Made by a program: the position numbers and the translations under genes. From Nesterenkonia sandarakina (GTDB lineage Bacteria; Actinomycetota; Actinomycetes; Actinomycetales; Micrococcaceae): 64,000 bases of DNA. Location: assembly GCF_013410215.1 (NCBI RefSeq), contig NZ_JACCFQ010000001.1:868001-932000 (forward strand), read 5' to 3'. Positions 49,776 through 58,137 of the stretch are shown here, piece by piece (position 1 is the first letter of the stretch; every line of letters begins with the position of its first letter). The notes under the pieces were generated by a model. It saw nothing but the letters and a program-made list of their open reading frames with translations. It made no database searches and was not told the DNA's origin.

Positions 49776-50285
49776 TCAGGCCAGATCGTCCAGGGCTGAG
49801 CTGTCACCGATGTTCTGCGTGGAGATCACGCTGAGCGTGCCGTTGGTCTCGAGCACCACGGCAGCGATGCTGCTCAGATCTCCGGCTCCGCTGCTGCGGA
49901 TGGCCTGGTGCACCTCCGAGGCGGAGAGCCTGTTCCGACGCAGCTGCTCCTGCTGCATCTCCCCGTGCCAGAACACCACTGCGGGCCGCGCCGTGACGAG
50001 CGTGCGGAACTTCGGTGCTCGCGCAGAGATCCACGCCAGGACGAACTGGAGCCCCGCAAGCAGCACCAGCGCCAACGCACCCTCGGACCAGGAGACGTCG
50101 CTGCTGAGCAGGATGGTGGCCAGCACCGAACCGAGAGCCACTGTGACGATGAAGTCGAACGCGTTGAGCTGACTCAGCGTCCGCTTCCCGGAGAGCCGAA
50201 TCACCAGGATCAGCACCGCGTAGGCCGCCATGCCCACCCACAGCACTCGGCCGAGGTCGGACCAGGTGTCGAACCACATGTGCAT
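49776..50285 (-). CDS. DUF421/YetF-like membrane protein
   Basis: A 169-residue protein with three N-terminal membrane segments (about 13-31, 40-60 and 66-86) and a cytoplasmic C-terminal domain (RTLVTARPAVVFWHGEMQQEQLRRNRLSASEVHQAIR), the YetF/YcaP layout. Family function is unclear. ATG at 50285 with GGAGAGCGAG upstream. It lies 38 bases downstream of the alditol oxidase fusion gene and may be cotranscribed. Confidence 0.83.
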   Translation of the reverse strand: MHMWFDTWSDLGRVLWVGMAAYAVLILVIRLSGKRTLSQLNAFDFIVTVALGSVLATILLSSDVSWSEGALALVLLAGLQFVLAWISARAPKFRTLVTARPAVVFWHGEMQQEQLRRNRLSASEVHQAIRSSGAGDLSSIAAVVLETNGTLSVISTQNIGDSSALDDLA

Positions 50286-50323
50286 CTCGCTCTCCAGCGC
50301 CGAGGCGCTCCGGCCGGGGGTGA

Positions 50324-52549
50324 CTAGTCGCGCGGCTCCGAGCCGAAGAGCATCTCATCCAAGAAAGTGTTGCGGAACGTGCCCTTCGGATCCAGCTCCT
50401 TCGCCAAACGGGTGAAGTCACCCAGCCGGGGGTAGAGGCTGGCGATCTCGGTGGTGGCGAATCGCTTGCCCCAGTGCGGCCGGGCCCCGAGCGGGAGCAG
50501 CTGCTCCTCGAGCCGGGGCAGCAGCGCGGCGACCTCCGCCTCACGCTGGAGCCAGGTGAAGTGGAACCCGACGGTCTCCCGCCCGGAGGCCCCGCTGAGC
50601 CACTGTTCGTCGGCCGCCATGGTGCGGATCTCGCTGATCAGCAGCAGCGGCTCGATCTCCGCGGCGAGCGCACGCATCCGGCGCAGACCCTCCACCGCGT
50701 TCTCGCGGGGAAGCAGATACTCGCTCTGCAGCTCGTCGCCGTTGCTGGGGGTGAAGTCCAGCCGGAAGTGCGGCAGGCGCTGGTCCCAGCTGCCCCACCG
50801 TCCGCCTTGTTCGGTGGCGAACTCGGGCGGGCCTCCGGCGAGGCCGATGTCCTCCCGGCGAGCGCTCACACCGAGCACCTCGGCTGGGGGCTCCTGGGTG
50901 GACTTCATCCAGACCAGCCCGAAGTCTTCATCAGCCCAGCGGGTGAAGAGGCTGACGCTGTAGGCCGCACCGGTGAGCTCCTCGAAGTTCTCCAGCACGC
51001 CTTCCCAGCTGACGCCTTCGTAGATGTCCTGGCGGACCTGGAAGCTGGGGATCACGTCGAGGGTCAGCGTGGTGACGATCCCGAGGGCCCCCAGGCTGAC
51101 CACCGCGCCGTCGAAGTCTGCCTCGCCGCGACGGAAGGTGCGCAGGCTGCCGTCGGCGAGGGCCATCTCCAGGCTGCGCACCGAGGAGGCCAGCGGCGGG
51201 TTCGCGTTCCCGGAGCCGTGGGTGCCGGTGGCCACCGACCCTGCCACGGTGATGTGTGGCAGCGAGGCCATGTTCGGCAGCGCCCAGCCCTCGGCCTGCA
51301 GCGCCGCCGCAAGGTCCCCGTAGCGGGTGGCCGCGTCGAAGGTGACGGTGCGCGCCTCGGCGTCGAGGGTGAAGACCCGCGGCATCTCGGTCAGCGTGAT
51401 CAGGGTGCCGGTGGTGTCCGCCACGGAGCTGAAGCTGTGCCGACTGCCCAACGCCTTGACCTGATCCGACTCGGCGACCAGCTGGGTGAGCTCATCGATC
51501 GAGCGCGGGCGCTTCAGCCGGGTGCTGGAGTAGGTGAGGTTCCCGGCCCAGTTGGACTGGGGCTCCTGCTCGGGCCCGGGACGGTAGCTCACCGCGGGGC
51601 GCCCCGCGACGCTGACCTCGGCGGTGATCACCCGACCGTCATGGTCGGTGGGCTCATCGAGGTGCTGGGTGGCGGAGGTGACCATCACCCGGTAGGGCGG
51701 TGCGGCGCTGAGCGCGATGGAGGTGGGCTGGCGCACCGGCACCTCGATCCGTTCGAGGAGCTCCCCGGCGGGTGAGTAGCGGTGCAGGCAGGAGGCTCCC
51801 CAGACCGCGGACCACAGGCAGTCCTCGGCGTCGACGGTCATCCCGTCGGGGCCGCCCTCGCTGATGTGGATGAAGTCCTCCCCGGCGTCGAGTGCGCCGG
51901 TGGCGATGTCCACCCGGTGGCGCCGGATCCATCCGGTGGGGGTGTCGGAGAGGTACATGGTGGCGCCGTCGGCGCTGAACGCCGGTCCGTTGGGGATGGC
52001 CAGGTCCTCGAGCACGATGTGGATCGACCCGTCGGGGTCCAGGCGGAGCAGGAAGCCCTGCCCGGCATCGCCGTCATAGGCCATGGCTCCGGCCCAGAAC
52101 CTGCCGTGCGGGTCGGCCACGGCGTCGTTCATCCGCAGCGGCACCGCGGAGCGCCCGGCCGCCGGCTCGCCCAGGGACTCCAGCACCTGCAGCTCGCCGC
52201 TGGAGGAGCGCTCCAGCAGCGCCAGGCCCGCACCCCGCGCGGCCACCCACTGACCCTCCGGGGCGGAGCTGTGCTGACGCACCGGTGCCACCGCGCCGAG
52301 CGGTTCGGTCAGGCTGCCCTGCAGGGTCAGTCCGGAACCGGGCTCGGCCGAGGTGGAGTACAGGCAGCCCTCGAGGATGTCGACCAGCACGAAGGGATGC
52401 TGCGCGGCGCCCGGCTGCTCCGTGTCCGGGACCGGGCGGATGCCGGTCTCCAGGAAGCGTGCGCCCTCGCCCAGGACGAGCCGCCGCTCCTCCACGGGCG
52501 CCCAGGCGCTGAGAATCACCGATGACTGACCTGTTGGAGTTGTTTTCAC
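50324..52549 (-). CDS. Fusion of SMP-30-type lactonase and FAD-dependent alditol oxidase
   Basis: A 741-residue two-domain protein. Residues about 20-325 are an SMP-30/gluconolactonase beta-propeller with metal-site residues E28 (LGEGARF), N141 (RMNDAV), N187 (IPNGPAF) and D235 (GPDGM). Residues about 332-741 match Streptomyces alditol oxidase closely in my memory: NWAGNLTYSSTRLKRP, the flavinylation histidine H371 in GSRHSFSS, LPNMASLPHITVAGSVATGTHGSG (424-447), AAYSVSLFT, ELQSEYLLPRE and RPHWGK. The oxidase makes H2O2 and oxidises polyols or aldonolactones; the propeller could hydrolyse the lactone formed. No signal peptide. Start is GTG with AAGGA upstream. Whether such fusions are already described I cannot check. 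Confidence 0.88.
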   Translation of the reverse strand: MKTTPTGQSSVILSAWAPVEERRLVLGEGARFLETGIRPVPDTEQPGAAQHPFVLVDILEGCLYSTSAEPGSGLTLQGSLTEPLGAVAPVRQHSSAPEGQWVAARGAGLALLERSSSGELQVLESLGEPAAGRSAVPLRMNDAVADPHGRFWAGAMAYDGDAGQGFLLRLDPDGSIHIVLEDLAIPNGPAFSADGATMYLSDTPTGWIRRHRVDIATGALDAGEDFIHISEGGPDGMTVDAEDCLWSAVWGASCLHRYSPAGELLERIEVPVRQPTSIALSAAPPYRVMVTSATQHLDEPTDHDGRVITAEVSVAGRPAVSYRPGPEQEPQSNWAGNLTYSSTRLKRPRSIDELTQLVAESDQVKALGSRHSFSSVADTTGTLITLTEMPRVFTLDAEARTVTFDAATRYGDLAAALQAEGWALPNMASLPHITVAGSVATGTHGSGNANPPLASSVRSLEMALADGSLRTFRRGEADFDGAVVSLGALGIVTTLTLDVIPSFQVRQDIYEGVSWEGVLENFEELTGAAYSVSLFTRWADEDFGLVWMKSTQEPPAEVLGVSARREDIGLAGGPPEFATEQGGRWGSWDQRLPHFRLDFTPSNGDELQSEYLLPRENAVEGLRRMRALAAEIEPLLLISEIRTMAADEQWLSGASGRETVGFHFTWLQREAEVAALLPRLEEQLLPLGARPHWGKRFATTEIASLYPRLGDFTRLAKELDPKGTFRNTFLDEMLFGSEPRD

Positions 52550-52608
52550 GTGATCATCCTTGCAGACGAGCCCAATCTCCCGGCACAGGACGCGAGATTC
52601 ATGTCACA

Positions 52609-52647
52609 GAGCTGCGGGGATGACCGGTCCGGTCATCCCCGCAGCTC
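52609..52647. terminator. Strong terminator hairpin after a solute-binding-protein gene
   Basis: Perfect 17-bp arms (52609-52625 and 52631-52647, left arm GAGCTGCGGGGATGACC) around a five-base loop GGTCC. It lies 36 bases past the stop codon of the binding-protein gene and upstream of the oxidase fusion gene, so it should end the rhamnoside transcript. Confidence 0.85.
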
Positions 52648-52683
52648 ATCGTCGAGTGGGCGGGAACCCTGGTTCCTTGCGGA

Positions 52684-53979
52684 TCAGCCCAGTGCGCTCT
52701 CCATCTCTGGGATCATGGACTCAGCGGCCTCTTCAGGGGTCATGTTCTCGAAGAAGACCTCAGACTCGTAGCGGTAGAGGATCTCCTGCAGGGCGGAGAA
52801 GCCCAGAGCCGGAACCGGTTCGACGGACTGCGCCTCAACCTCGGATTCGATGTCCAGGATGAAGTCCGCAGTCTTCTGATCGGCCTCACCGGCATCCTCG
52901 AGGACGTAGTCACGGATGGAGGCGTTTGCCGGCAGCCCGCGGTCGAAGCCGTTGAAGTCTGCGGCTTCCTCGGAGTTCACAAACCAGTCGATGAAGGTCT
53001 TGACCTCTTCGGGGTGATCGGTGCCTGCCGAGGCGGACATCAGCATCGAAGACTTGTACCACATGCCCGATTCCATCGGATCGCCGCTCTCGGTGGGGAA
53101 GCGCAGCAGTTCGAGATCAGCTCCGGAGGCATCGGAGAGCCCGCCGAGCTGGTTGGTCCACCAGGAGGCCATGGCGGCGGTCCCAGTGCCCATCATGGAC
53201 TGGTCCGGGCCGGCGCCCTGATTCTCGGAGAGCTCTGAGGGCGAAGCCATTCCGTTGTTCACCAGATCCAGGTGGTACTGGAAGTACTCGGTGGCCTGAG
53301 CCTCATCGAATCCCAGGCCGCCCTCTTCAGTGGTGAAGTTCGTGCCCTGCTGCCGCAGCCAGACCTGGAAGGAGCCCGGCTCGTTGGGGTTGTTCGTGCC
53401 GTAGACCCCGTCACCGCTCTCGCTGATCGCAGCGGTCATCTCGGCGAAGTCCTCCCAGGTCCAGCTGGTGTCATCGGGCATCTCCAGGCCGGCTTCCGCA
53501 ATGACATCCGGGTTGGTCACCAGGGCCAGGGAGTTGATGCCGGTGGTGATGCCGAAGAGCCCGTCCTCGGTGCGCCCGTTGTCCACGGCGCCCTCGTCGA
53601 ACTCGGAGGTGTCCACGTCGGAGAGCTCGAGCAGGCTGCCGCGGTCGGCGTATTCACGCAGGTACTTGTCGTCCATCTGGATGATGTCGGGCGCGTTGTT
53701 GCCTGCGGTCTGGGTGGCCAGCTGATCCCAGTATCCGCCCCATTCCCCATACTCGCCCTCGACGGTGATGCCCTCGTGAGTCTCGTTGAAGACGTCGATG
53801 GCCGCCTCGGTGGCCTGGTGGCGGGCGTCGGAGCCCCACCAGCTGAAGCGGAGGTTGACCTCACCACCGTCGCCGCCGCCACCCTCCTCGCCACCGGCGT
53901 CGCCACCGCATGAGGTCAGTGCCAGGGCACCGATGACGGAGGCTGCTGCGAGTTTGGTGAATCGGTAGGAGTGCGTCAT
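52684..53979 (-). CDS. Sugar solute-binding lipoprotein, paralogue 1
   Basis: A 431-residue extracellular ABC binding protein. Signal peptide with lipobox ALTSC (Cys24), then an acidic Gly/Glu linker and LRFSWWGSDARHQATEAAIDVF. It is clearly paralogous to the proteins at 56835 and 58138: shared PDI-QMD, REYADRGSLLELS, DTSWTWEDF, WTNQLGGL and a C-terminal FEN-TPEEAAES segment. No permease or ATPase gene is next to any of the three. The ATG at 53979 has AGAGGA upstream. The 190-base gap before it holds two inverted repeats (54143-54178), so it may have its own promoter. Confidence 0.9.
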   Translation of the reverse strand: MTHSYRFTKLAAASVIGALALTSCGGDAGGEEGGGGDGGEVNLRFSWWGSDARHQATEAAIDVFNETHEGITVEGEYGEWGGYWDQLATQTAGNNAPDIIQMDDKYLREYADRGSLLELSDVDTSEFDEGAVDNGRTEDGLFGITTGINSLALVTNPDVIAEAGLEMPDDTSWTWEDFAEMTAAISESGDGVYGTNNPNEPGSFQVWLRQQGTNFTTEEGGLGFDEAQATEYFQYHLDLVNNGMASPSELSENQGAGPDQSMMGTGTAAMASWWTNQLGGLSDASGADLELLRFPTESGDPMESGMWYKSSMLMSASAGTDHPEEVKTFIDWFVNSEEAADFNGFDRGLPANASIRDYVLEDAGEADQKTADFILDIESEVEAQSVEPVPALGFSALQEILYRYESEVFFENMTPEEAAESMIPEMESALG

Positions 53980-54142
53980 GGTGTCCTCTTCATTGAGTGA
54001 AACGGTGCGAATGTGGCGCCAGCCCTCGTTGACGGTCCGTGCTGGATCAGCTCATTGGGATAGCGGTTGCCCTGACTGTATGGCTGTGACGCAAGACACG
54101 TCAACGCAGGTCAGCGCTTCTCCGTGACCGCTTCGACATGCA

Positions 54143-54178
54143 GTGATACTGCGGATGTATCACTTCACGTCAAGTGAT
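54143..54178. promoter_or_regulatory. Two overlapping inverted repeats at the GH106 gene end
   Basis: GTGATAC-N7-GTATCAC (54143-54163) and ATCACTT-N6-AAGTGAT (54159-54178) share the ATCAC segment. They span the 3' end of the GH106 gene and the start of the 190-base gap before the next binding-protein gene. They could be operator sites for that gene or alternative RNA stems. Confidence 0.45.
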
Positions 54179-56827
54179 GCGCAAGCTGGGTTTCCCGAGA
54201 AGACCAGAGGCGACATCGGCGAGCGCAAGGTCCAGAGTCTGGATGCCGAAACGGGTGCCGTAGGCCTGCTGAGACTCTGCGACCAGACGTGGGATGCCGG
54301 AGTCGGCGGCGAGCCGGTGGCTGGTCACGGTGGAGACGACCAGCTGAAGCTGGTGGGTCTGCCCAGGGCTGACCCAATCAGTGAGATCCAGACGGTAGGG
54401 CGTCTTCCACAGGAAACCCCGGTGGACGCCGTCAAGGACCACCCTGGCGATCGTCCCGACCGGCGGCAGCACCTTCGCGCTGAAGGACGCCTCCATGAGC
54501 CCCGCACCCTCGGGATCCTCTAACTCATGGGCGAGCGCCGGACCCAGGTCCAGGGTCACGCGCTGCGCGAGAGCCGGAATCGTCAGCTCCGCGGAGTAGG
54601 TGGCGGTTCCCGAGAACAGGCGCCGCTCCGGGTCCTGTTCCCACTGGTGAGGAAGCTCGACGGGACAGGACTGGGCCTGATCCTCGAAGCGCACCAGCCA
54701 GCCCTCGATGCTCTGCGTCCGCTCCACCGCGCGGTGGTCGGGTTCGGGGATCTCGGACGCGCCCGCTGACGGCAATCTGCTCAGGTCTCCGTGGGTGATC
54801 AGCACGGTGGATTCGTAGGCCTCCAGCGAGAGTCGGGCGCTTCTGTAAATGCGGCGAATCTCGGAGACCTCTGCGGAAGCGGGATCCCATCGTTCCAGGA
54901 CCTGATTCCCAGGCTCGGCTCCGAGCTGCGCACCTTGCAGGTCCGAACCTTGCAGGTCCAAGCTGAATTCCGCGGTCTCCGAACCGGTGTTGGCCACGAA
55001 GTGGACCCGGATGCCTCCCACGTCGCGGGTGGTCACGGCCACTGCTTCATTGCCGAGCTGCACGCCGTCCTTGCCGCTCGGGACCGAATGGATCCAAACC
55101 GGGACCTGCACAGAACCAGGCATCTGCTCCGGGACGACGGCGGGGTCTCTCACCACGGTGCCGAGGTCGGCGGTGCCACCGAGGTCAAGCACCACTCCCC
55201 CGGACTGTTCCACCCGGTGCAGCCAGTCGCGGGTGGGCCCGGGGAGGTCGCGGGCGTGAGGCAGCACCACCAGGGGGAAGGTCGCGGGATCGAGGACGGC
55301 GAGGGCGTCGTCGTCGAAGAGGTCGAAGTCCAGGCCGGCGGTGCGAATGGCATGGGGCAGCTCATCACCGATGTGCAGCCGGGACTCCTTATAGAGGTCA
55401 ACCCGGTCTGCGGCGGTGAATCCCGTGGAGATGTCCCGTGCGGGAAGGTAGATGCCGACCTGGGAGAGCCGGCGCCCCTGGCGCATCAGCCAACAGAGCC
55501 GGTGCAGCGTCTTCCACAGCTCTGGCGCCACGTCCCACCAGGCGTTGCGTGAATCCAGCGCGGCGGAGGCGTAGAAGACCCGACCGAGCTCTGCGGCCTC
55601 CCCAGCGGTGTCCGGCTGTGGGCGCGGTGATGTGGGCCAGCCATGGCCGACGAACTGGTTGATGCCCATCAACAGGTGATCCTGGGCCTCTCCGAGCAGA
55701 TCCAGCGGGGTGGAGCGGAAGGACGGGGAGTGGTTCCAGGTCCAGGTCTCGGAGGAGACGACGGTTTTGCCGTAGAGCTGTCCGGCGGAGCTGGCCCAGC
55801 GGCAGGCGGTGATCGCGTCCCAGCCCCAGCCTTCGCCCTCGAAGGCGTCGGCGTGGCGATAGGAGCTGATCGTGACCGGGGGCTGCCCGTAGCACTGGAT
55901 GCGGAACTCCAACCCCCTCGAGCGCGCCCACCCGCCGAAGACCTGGATGAAGTTGGCCTCCACGAGTTCGGTGAGGGTGCGGTGATAATCCGCCTGGAAC
56001 GCTGCACCGGTCCCGTCGGTCAGTGTGAGCTGCCAGAGCAGGGGCAACGGGTCATAGCCGCGGCGGGCTGCGAACTCTGCCGGGACTGAGGCGCTGTAGT
56101 CGGCGTTGAAGACCTCGAGGCTGTCGCAGAAGACCGTGCCGATCCGCTCGACGCCTGCGGCGGCGACCAGCGGCTCGGCCACGGCGGCGATGTGCGACCG
56201 TGCGGCGGCAGGGTTCATGTGATCGAGCACCCAGCCCTCGGCGCCCTTGGAGGCGCGTTTCAGCGTCTGGCCGCTGAGCCGGCTGATGGCCAGCAGGATC
56301 ACCCGCGGACCGCGGCCCGCGGGGATGATCAGCTCCCCGTCCTCCACCTCGAGCTGGATATAGGAGTCCGGGGTCTCCCATCGGGTGCCCTCTCCGATAT
56401 AGCCGGCGATGAACTCGTCGCTGGGCCAGGTCTGCGGGATTCGGAGGCGCTGTGCAGTCATGAGCACCTCTTCGCGCTCCCAGTGCAGCCGGCGGGAGGC
56501 GGTGGTCTCATCGATGTGCGGCCCGCCGTAGGGCCAGCCGGACCCCAGTGTGAGGTCGAAGCGCAGCCCCCGATCCACGGCTGCCGCGGCGGCGAAGCCC
56601 AGATTCTCCAGAAAGCTGGGCGAGCCGAAGGAGTCGCTCTCAGCCCCCATCGGATACACGAAGGAACATTCCACCCCTCCAATCCCGGCGGCGGCCATGT
56701 CGTCGAGGTCGCGCAGCAGGTCCTCTCGCACGACGTCGGGGCCGAACCACCACCACCGCATCATTGGACGGGCGGCCGGATCTGGCGCGAGAAATCCAGC
56801 GTGCAGGCGTTGAACCTCGGTCATCAT
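54170..56827 (-). CDS. Glycoside hydrolase family 106-like alpha-L-rhamnosidase
   Basis: An 885-residue protein. The start has the GH106 hallmark PMMRWWWFGPD followed by DLDDMAAAGIGGVE (40-53). The barrel continues to about residue 460, with candidate acidic residues E238 (FCDSLEVF) and E360 (SSETWTWNHSP). A middle domain with LLMGINQFVGHGWP and beta-rich C-terminal domains follow, including a carbohydrate-binding-like LPHQWEQDPERRLFSGTATYSAE. No signal peptide, so imported rhamnosides are cut inside. The ATG at 56827 avoids a 32-base overlap with the preceding gene. Its company with sugar-binding proteins and rhamnose-type operators supports rhamnoside breakdown. Confidence 0.78.
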   Translation of the reverse strand: MMTEVQRLHAGFLAPDPAARPMMRWWWFGPDVVREDLLRDLDDMAAAGIGGVECSFVYPMGAESDSFGSPSFLENLGFAAAAAVDRGLRFDLTLGSGWPYGGPHIDETTASRRLHWEREEVLMTAQRLRIPQTWPSDEFIAGYIGEGTRWETPDSYIQLEVEDGELIIPAGRGPRVILLAISRLSGQTLKRASKGAEGWVLDHMNPAAARSHIAAVAEPLVAAAGVERIGTVFCDSLEVFNADYSASVPAEFAARRGYDPLPLLWQLTLTDGTGAAFQADYHRTLTELVEANFIQVFGGWARSRGLEFRIQCYGQPPVTISSYRHADAFEGEGWGWDAITACRWASSAGQLYGKTVVSSETWTWNHSPSFRSTPLDLLGEAQDHLLMGINQFVGHGWPTSPRPQPDTAGEAAELGRVFYASAALDSRNAWWDVAPELWKTLHRLCWLMRQGRRLSQVGIYLPARDISTGFTAADRVDLYKESRLHIGDELPHAIRTAGLDFDLFDDDALAVLDPATFPLVVLPHARDLPGPTRDWLHRVEQSGGVVLDLGGTADLGTVVRDPAVVPEQMPGSVQVPVWIHSVPSGKDGVQLGNEAVAVTTRDVGGIRVHFVANTGSETAEFSLDLQGSDLQGAQLGAEPGNQVLERWDPASAEVSEIRRIYRSARLSLEAYESTVLITHGDLSRLPSAGASEIPEPDHRAVERTQSIEGWLVRFEDQAQSCPVELPHQWEQDPERRLFSGTATYSAELTIPALAQRVTLDLGPALAHELEDPEGAGLMEASFSAKVLPPVGTIARVVLDGVHRGFLWKTPYRLDLTDWVSPGQTHQLQLVVSTVTSHRLAADSGIPRLVAESQQAYGTRFGIQTLDLALADVASGLLGKPSLRIT

Positions 56828-56834
56828 GCTGGGG

Positions 56835-58133
56835 TCAGTCTCCAATCGTGCGTTCCAGTTCGGCATAGGCCCCCGCTGCCGCCTCGTCCGCAGTCATGCG
56901 GTCGAAGAACATCTCGTGCTCGAAGCGAGTCAAGATTTCACCGATCTGCCCGAATCCAGTCGCGGGCACCGGCTCGGGCGGCCCGAGCTGCGTCTCCATC
57001 TCGGTGATGAACTCGGCCGCCTCCTGGTTGGCCTCATCCATCTCCTCTAGCAGCCCATCCCGGATCTCGGTGTTGGCCGAGAGCCCACGGTCGGTCATGT
57101 TGATCACCGCGGACCGCTCATCGTTGACGAAGAAGTCCAGGAAGGTCACCACCTCCTCCGGATGCTCAGTCTGCCCGGACGCGGAGACCATACCGGTGTT
57201 GTACCACTGGGCAGCCTCGTCGACGGAGCCTGTCTGGCTGGGCAGGCGAAGCAGCGTGAGCTCCTCGCCGCCTGCATCGGTCAGCGCACCGAGCAGATTC
57301 GTCCAGGTCAAGGCCATGGCGGCCTGACCTGTCGCTTCCAGGGACTGATCCTGCGTGGTCGACTCTTCTTCGACCATCACCTGCGCCTCGGGGAACACCC
57401 CGGAATCAGCCAGCTCTTTCAACCAGCCGAAGTATTCGCCCAGGTCTGCTTCCTCGAAGCCGAGCTCGCCGTCCTCGTTCGTGACGAAGAGATCGTGCTG
57501 GCGCATGAACGCCTGCACCAGCTGCGGCTCCGCCGGCCCCGCTGCGCCATAGACCCCGTCGAGGCTCCCGCTGATCTCCTGCGCAATTTCGGCGTAGTCG
57601 TCCCAGGTCCACGTCGAGTCATCCGGCATGCGGACCCCGGCCTCTTCGAAGACTGCCGGGTTCGCCACGATCGCCACGGCGTTGACCCCCGAGGCGAGCC
57701 CGTAATACTCGCCGTCGATGGTCCCGGACTCCACGATCTCGTCGGGGATCGCGCTCAAGTCGACCTCGGAGAGGTCCATCAGGGCGCCCCGCTCTCCGTA
57801 TTCGCGCAGGTATGGGGCATCCATCTGGAAGATGTCCGGTGGGTCACCTCCAGCGATCTGAGTGTTCAGCTGGTCCCAGAAGTTGTCCCAGTCGCTGTAG
57901 GCAACCTCGACGTTGATCTCGGGATGGTCTTCATTGAAGGCTGCGATGATCTCCTCGGTATTGCGGACCCGGGTATCGGAGCCCCAGAACGCGAAGCGCA
58001 GCGTGACGTCCTCACCGTCCCCGGCTTCTCCGCCGCCGTCGCCCCCACCGGAACAACCGGAGAGGAGGGCGGCGGCCGCGGCTGCCGCCGCCACGGTGGA
58101 TCTCAGACGATGGCTGCTTCGGAAGGCGCCCAC
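56835..58133 (-). CDS. Sugar solute-binding lipoprotein, paralogue 2
   Basis: A 432-residue binding protein with a signal peptide and lipobox LLSGC (Cys27), then LRFAFWGSDTRVRNTEEIIAAF. Shares DIFQMDAPYLREYGERGALMDLS, DSTWTWDDYAEI and a C-terminal FDRMTADEAAAG with its two paralogues. The GTG start lies four bases after the stop of paralogue 3 with no clear ribosome site, implying coupled translation. The GH106 gene follows after seven bases. It probably binds rhamnosylated oligosaccharides; the partner permeases are not in the window. Confidence 0.9.
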   Translation of the reverse strand: MGAFRSSHRLRSTVAAAAAAAALLSGCSGGGDGGGEAGDGEDVTLRFAFWGSDTRVRNTEEIIAAFNEDHPEINVEVAYSDWDNFWDQLNTQIAGGDPPDIFQMDAPYLREYGERGALMDLSEVDLSAIPDEIVESGTIDGEYYGLASGVNAVAIVANPAVFEEAGVRMPDDSTWTWDDYAEIAQEISGSLDGVYGAAGPAEPQLVQAFMRQHDLFVTNEDGELGFEEADLGEYFGWLKELADSGVFPEAQVMVEEESTTQDQSLEATGQAAMALTWTNLLGALTDAGGEELTLLRLPSQTGSVDEAAQWYNTGMVSASGQTEHPEEVVTFLDFFVNDERSAVINMTDRGLSANTEIRDGLLEEMDEANQEAAEFITEMETQLGPPEPVPATGFGQIGEILTRFEHEMFFDRMTADEAAAGAYAELERTIGD

Positions 58134-58137
58134 GGGA

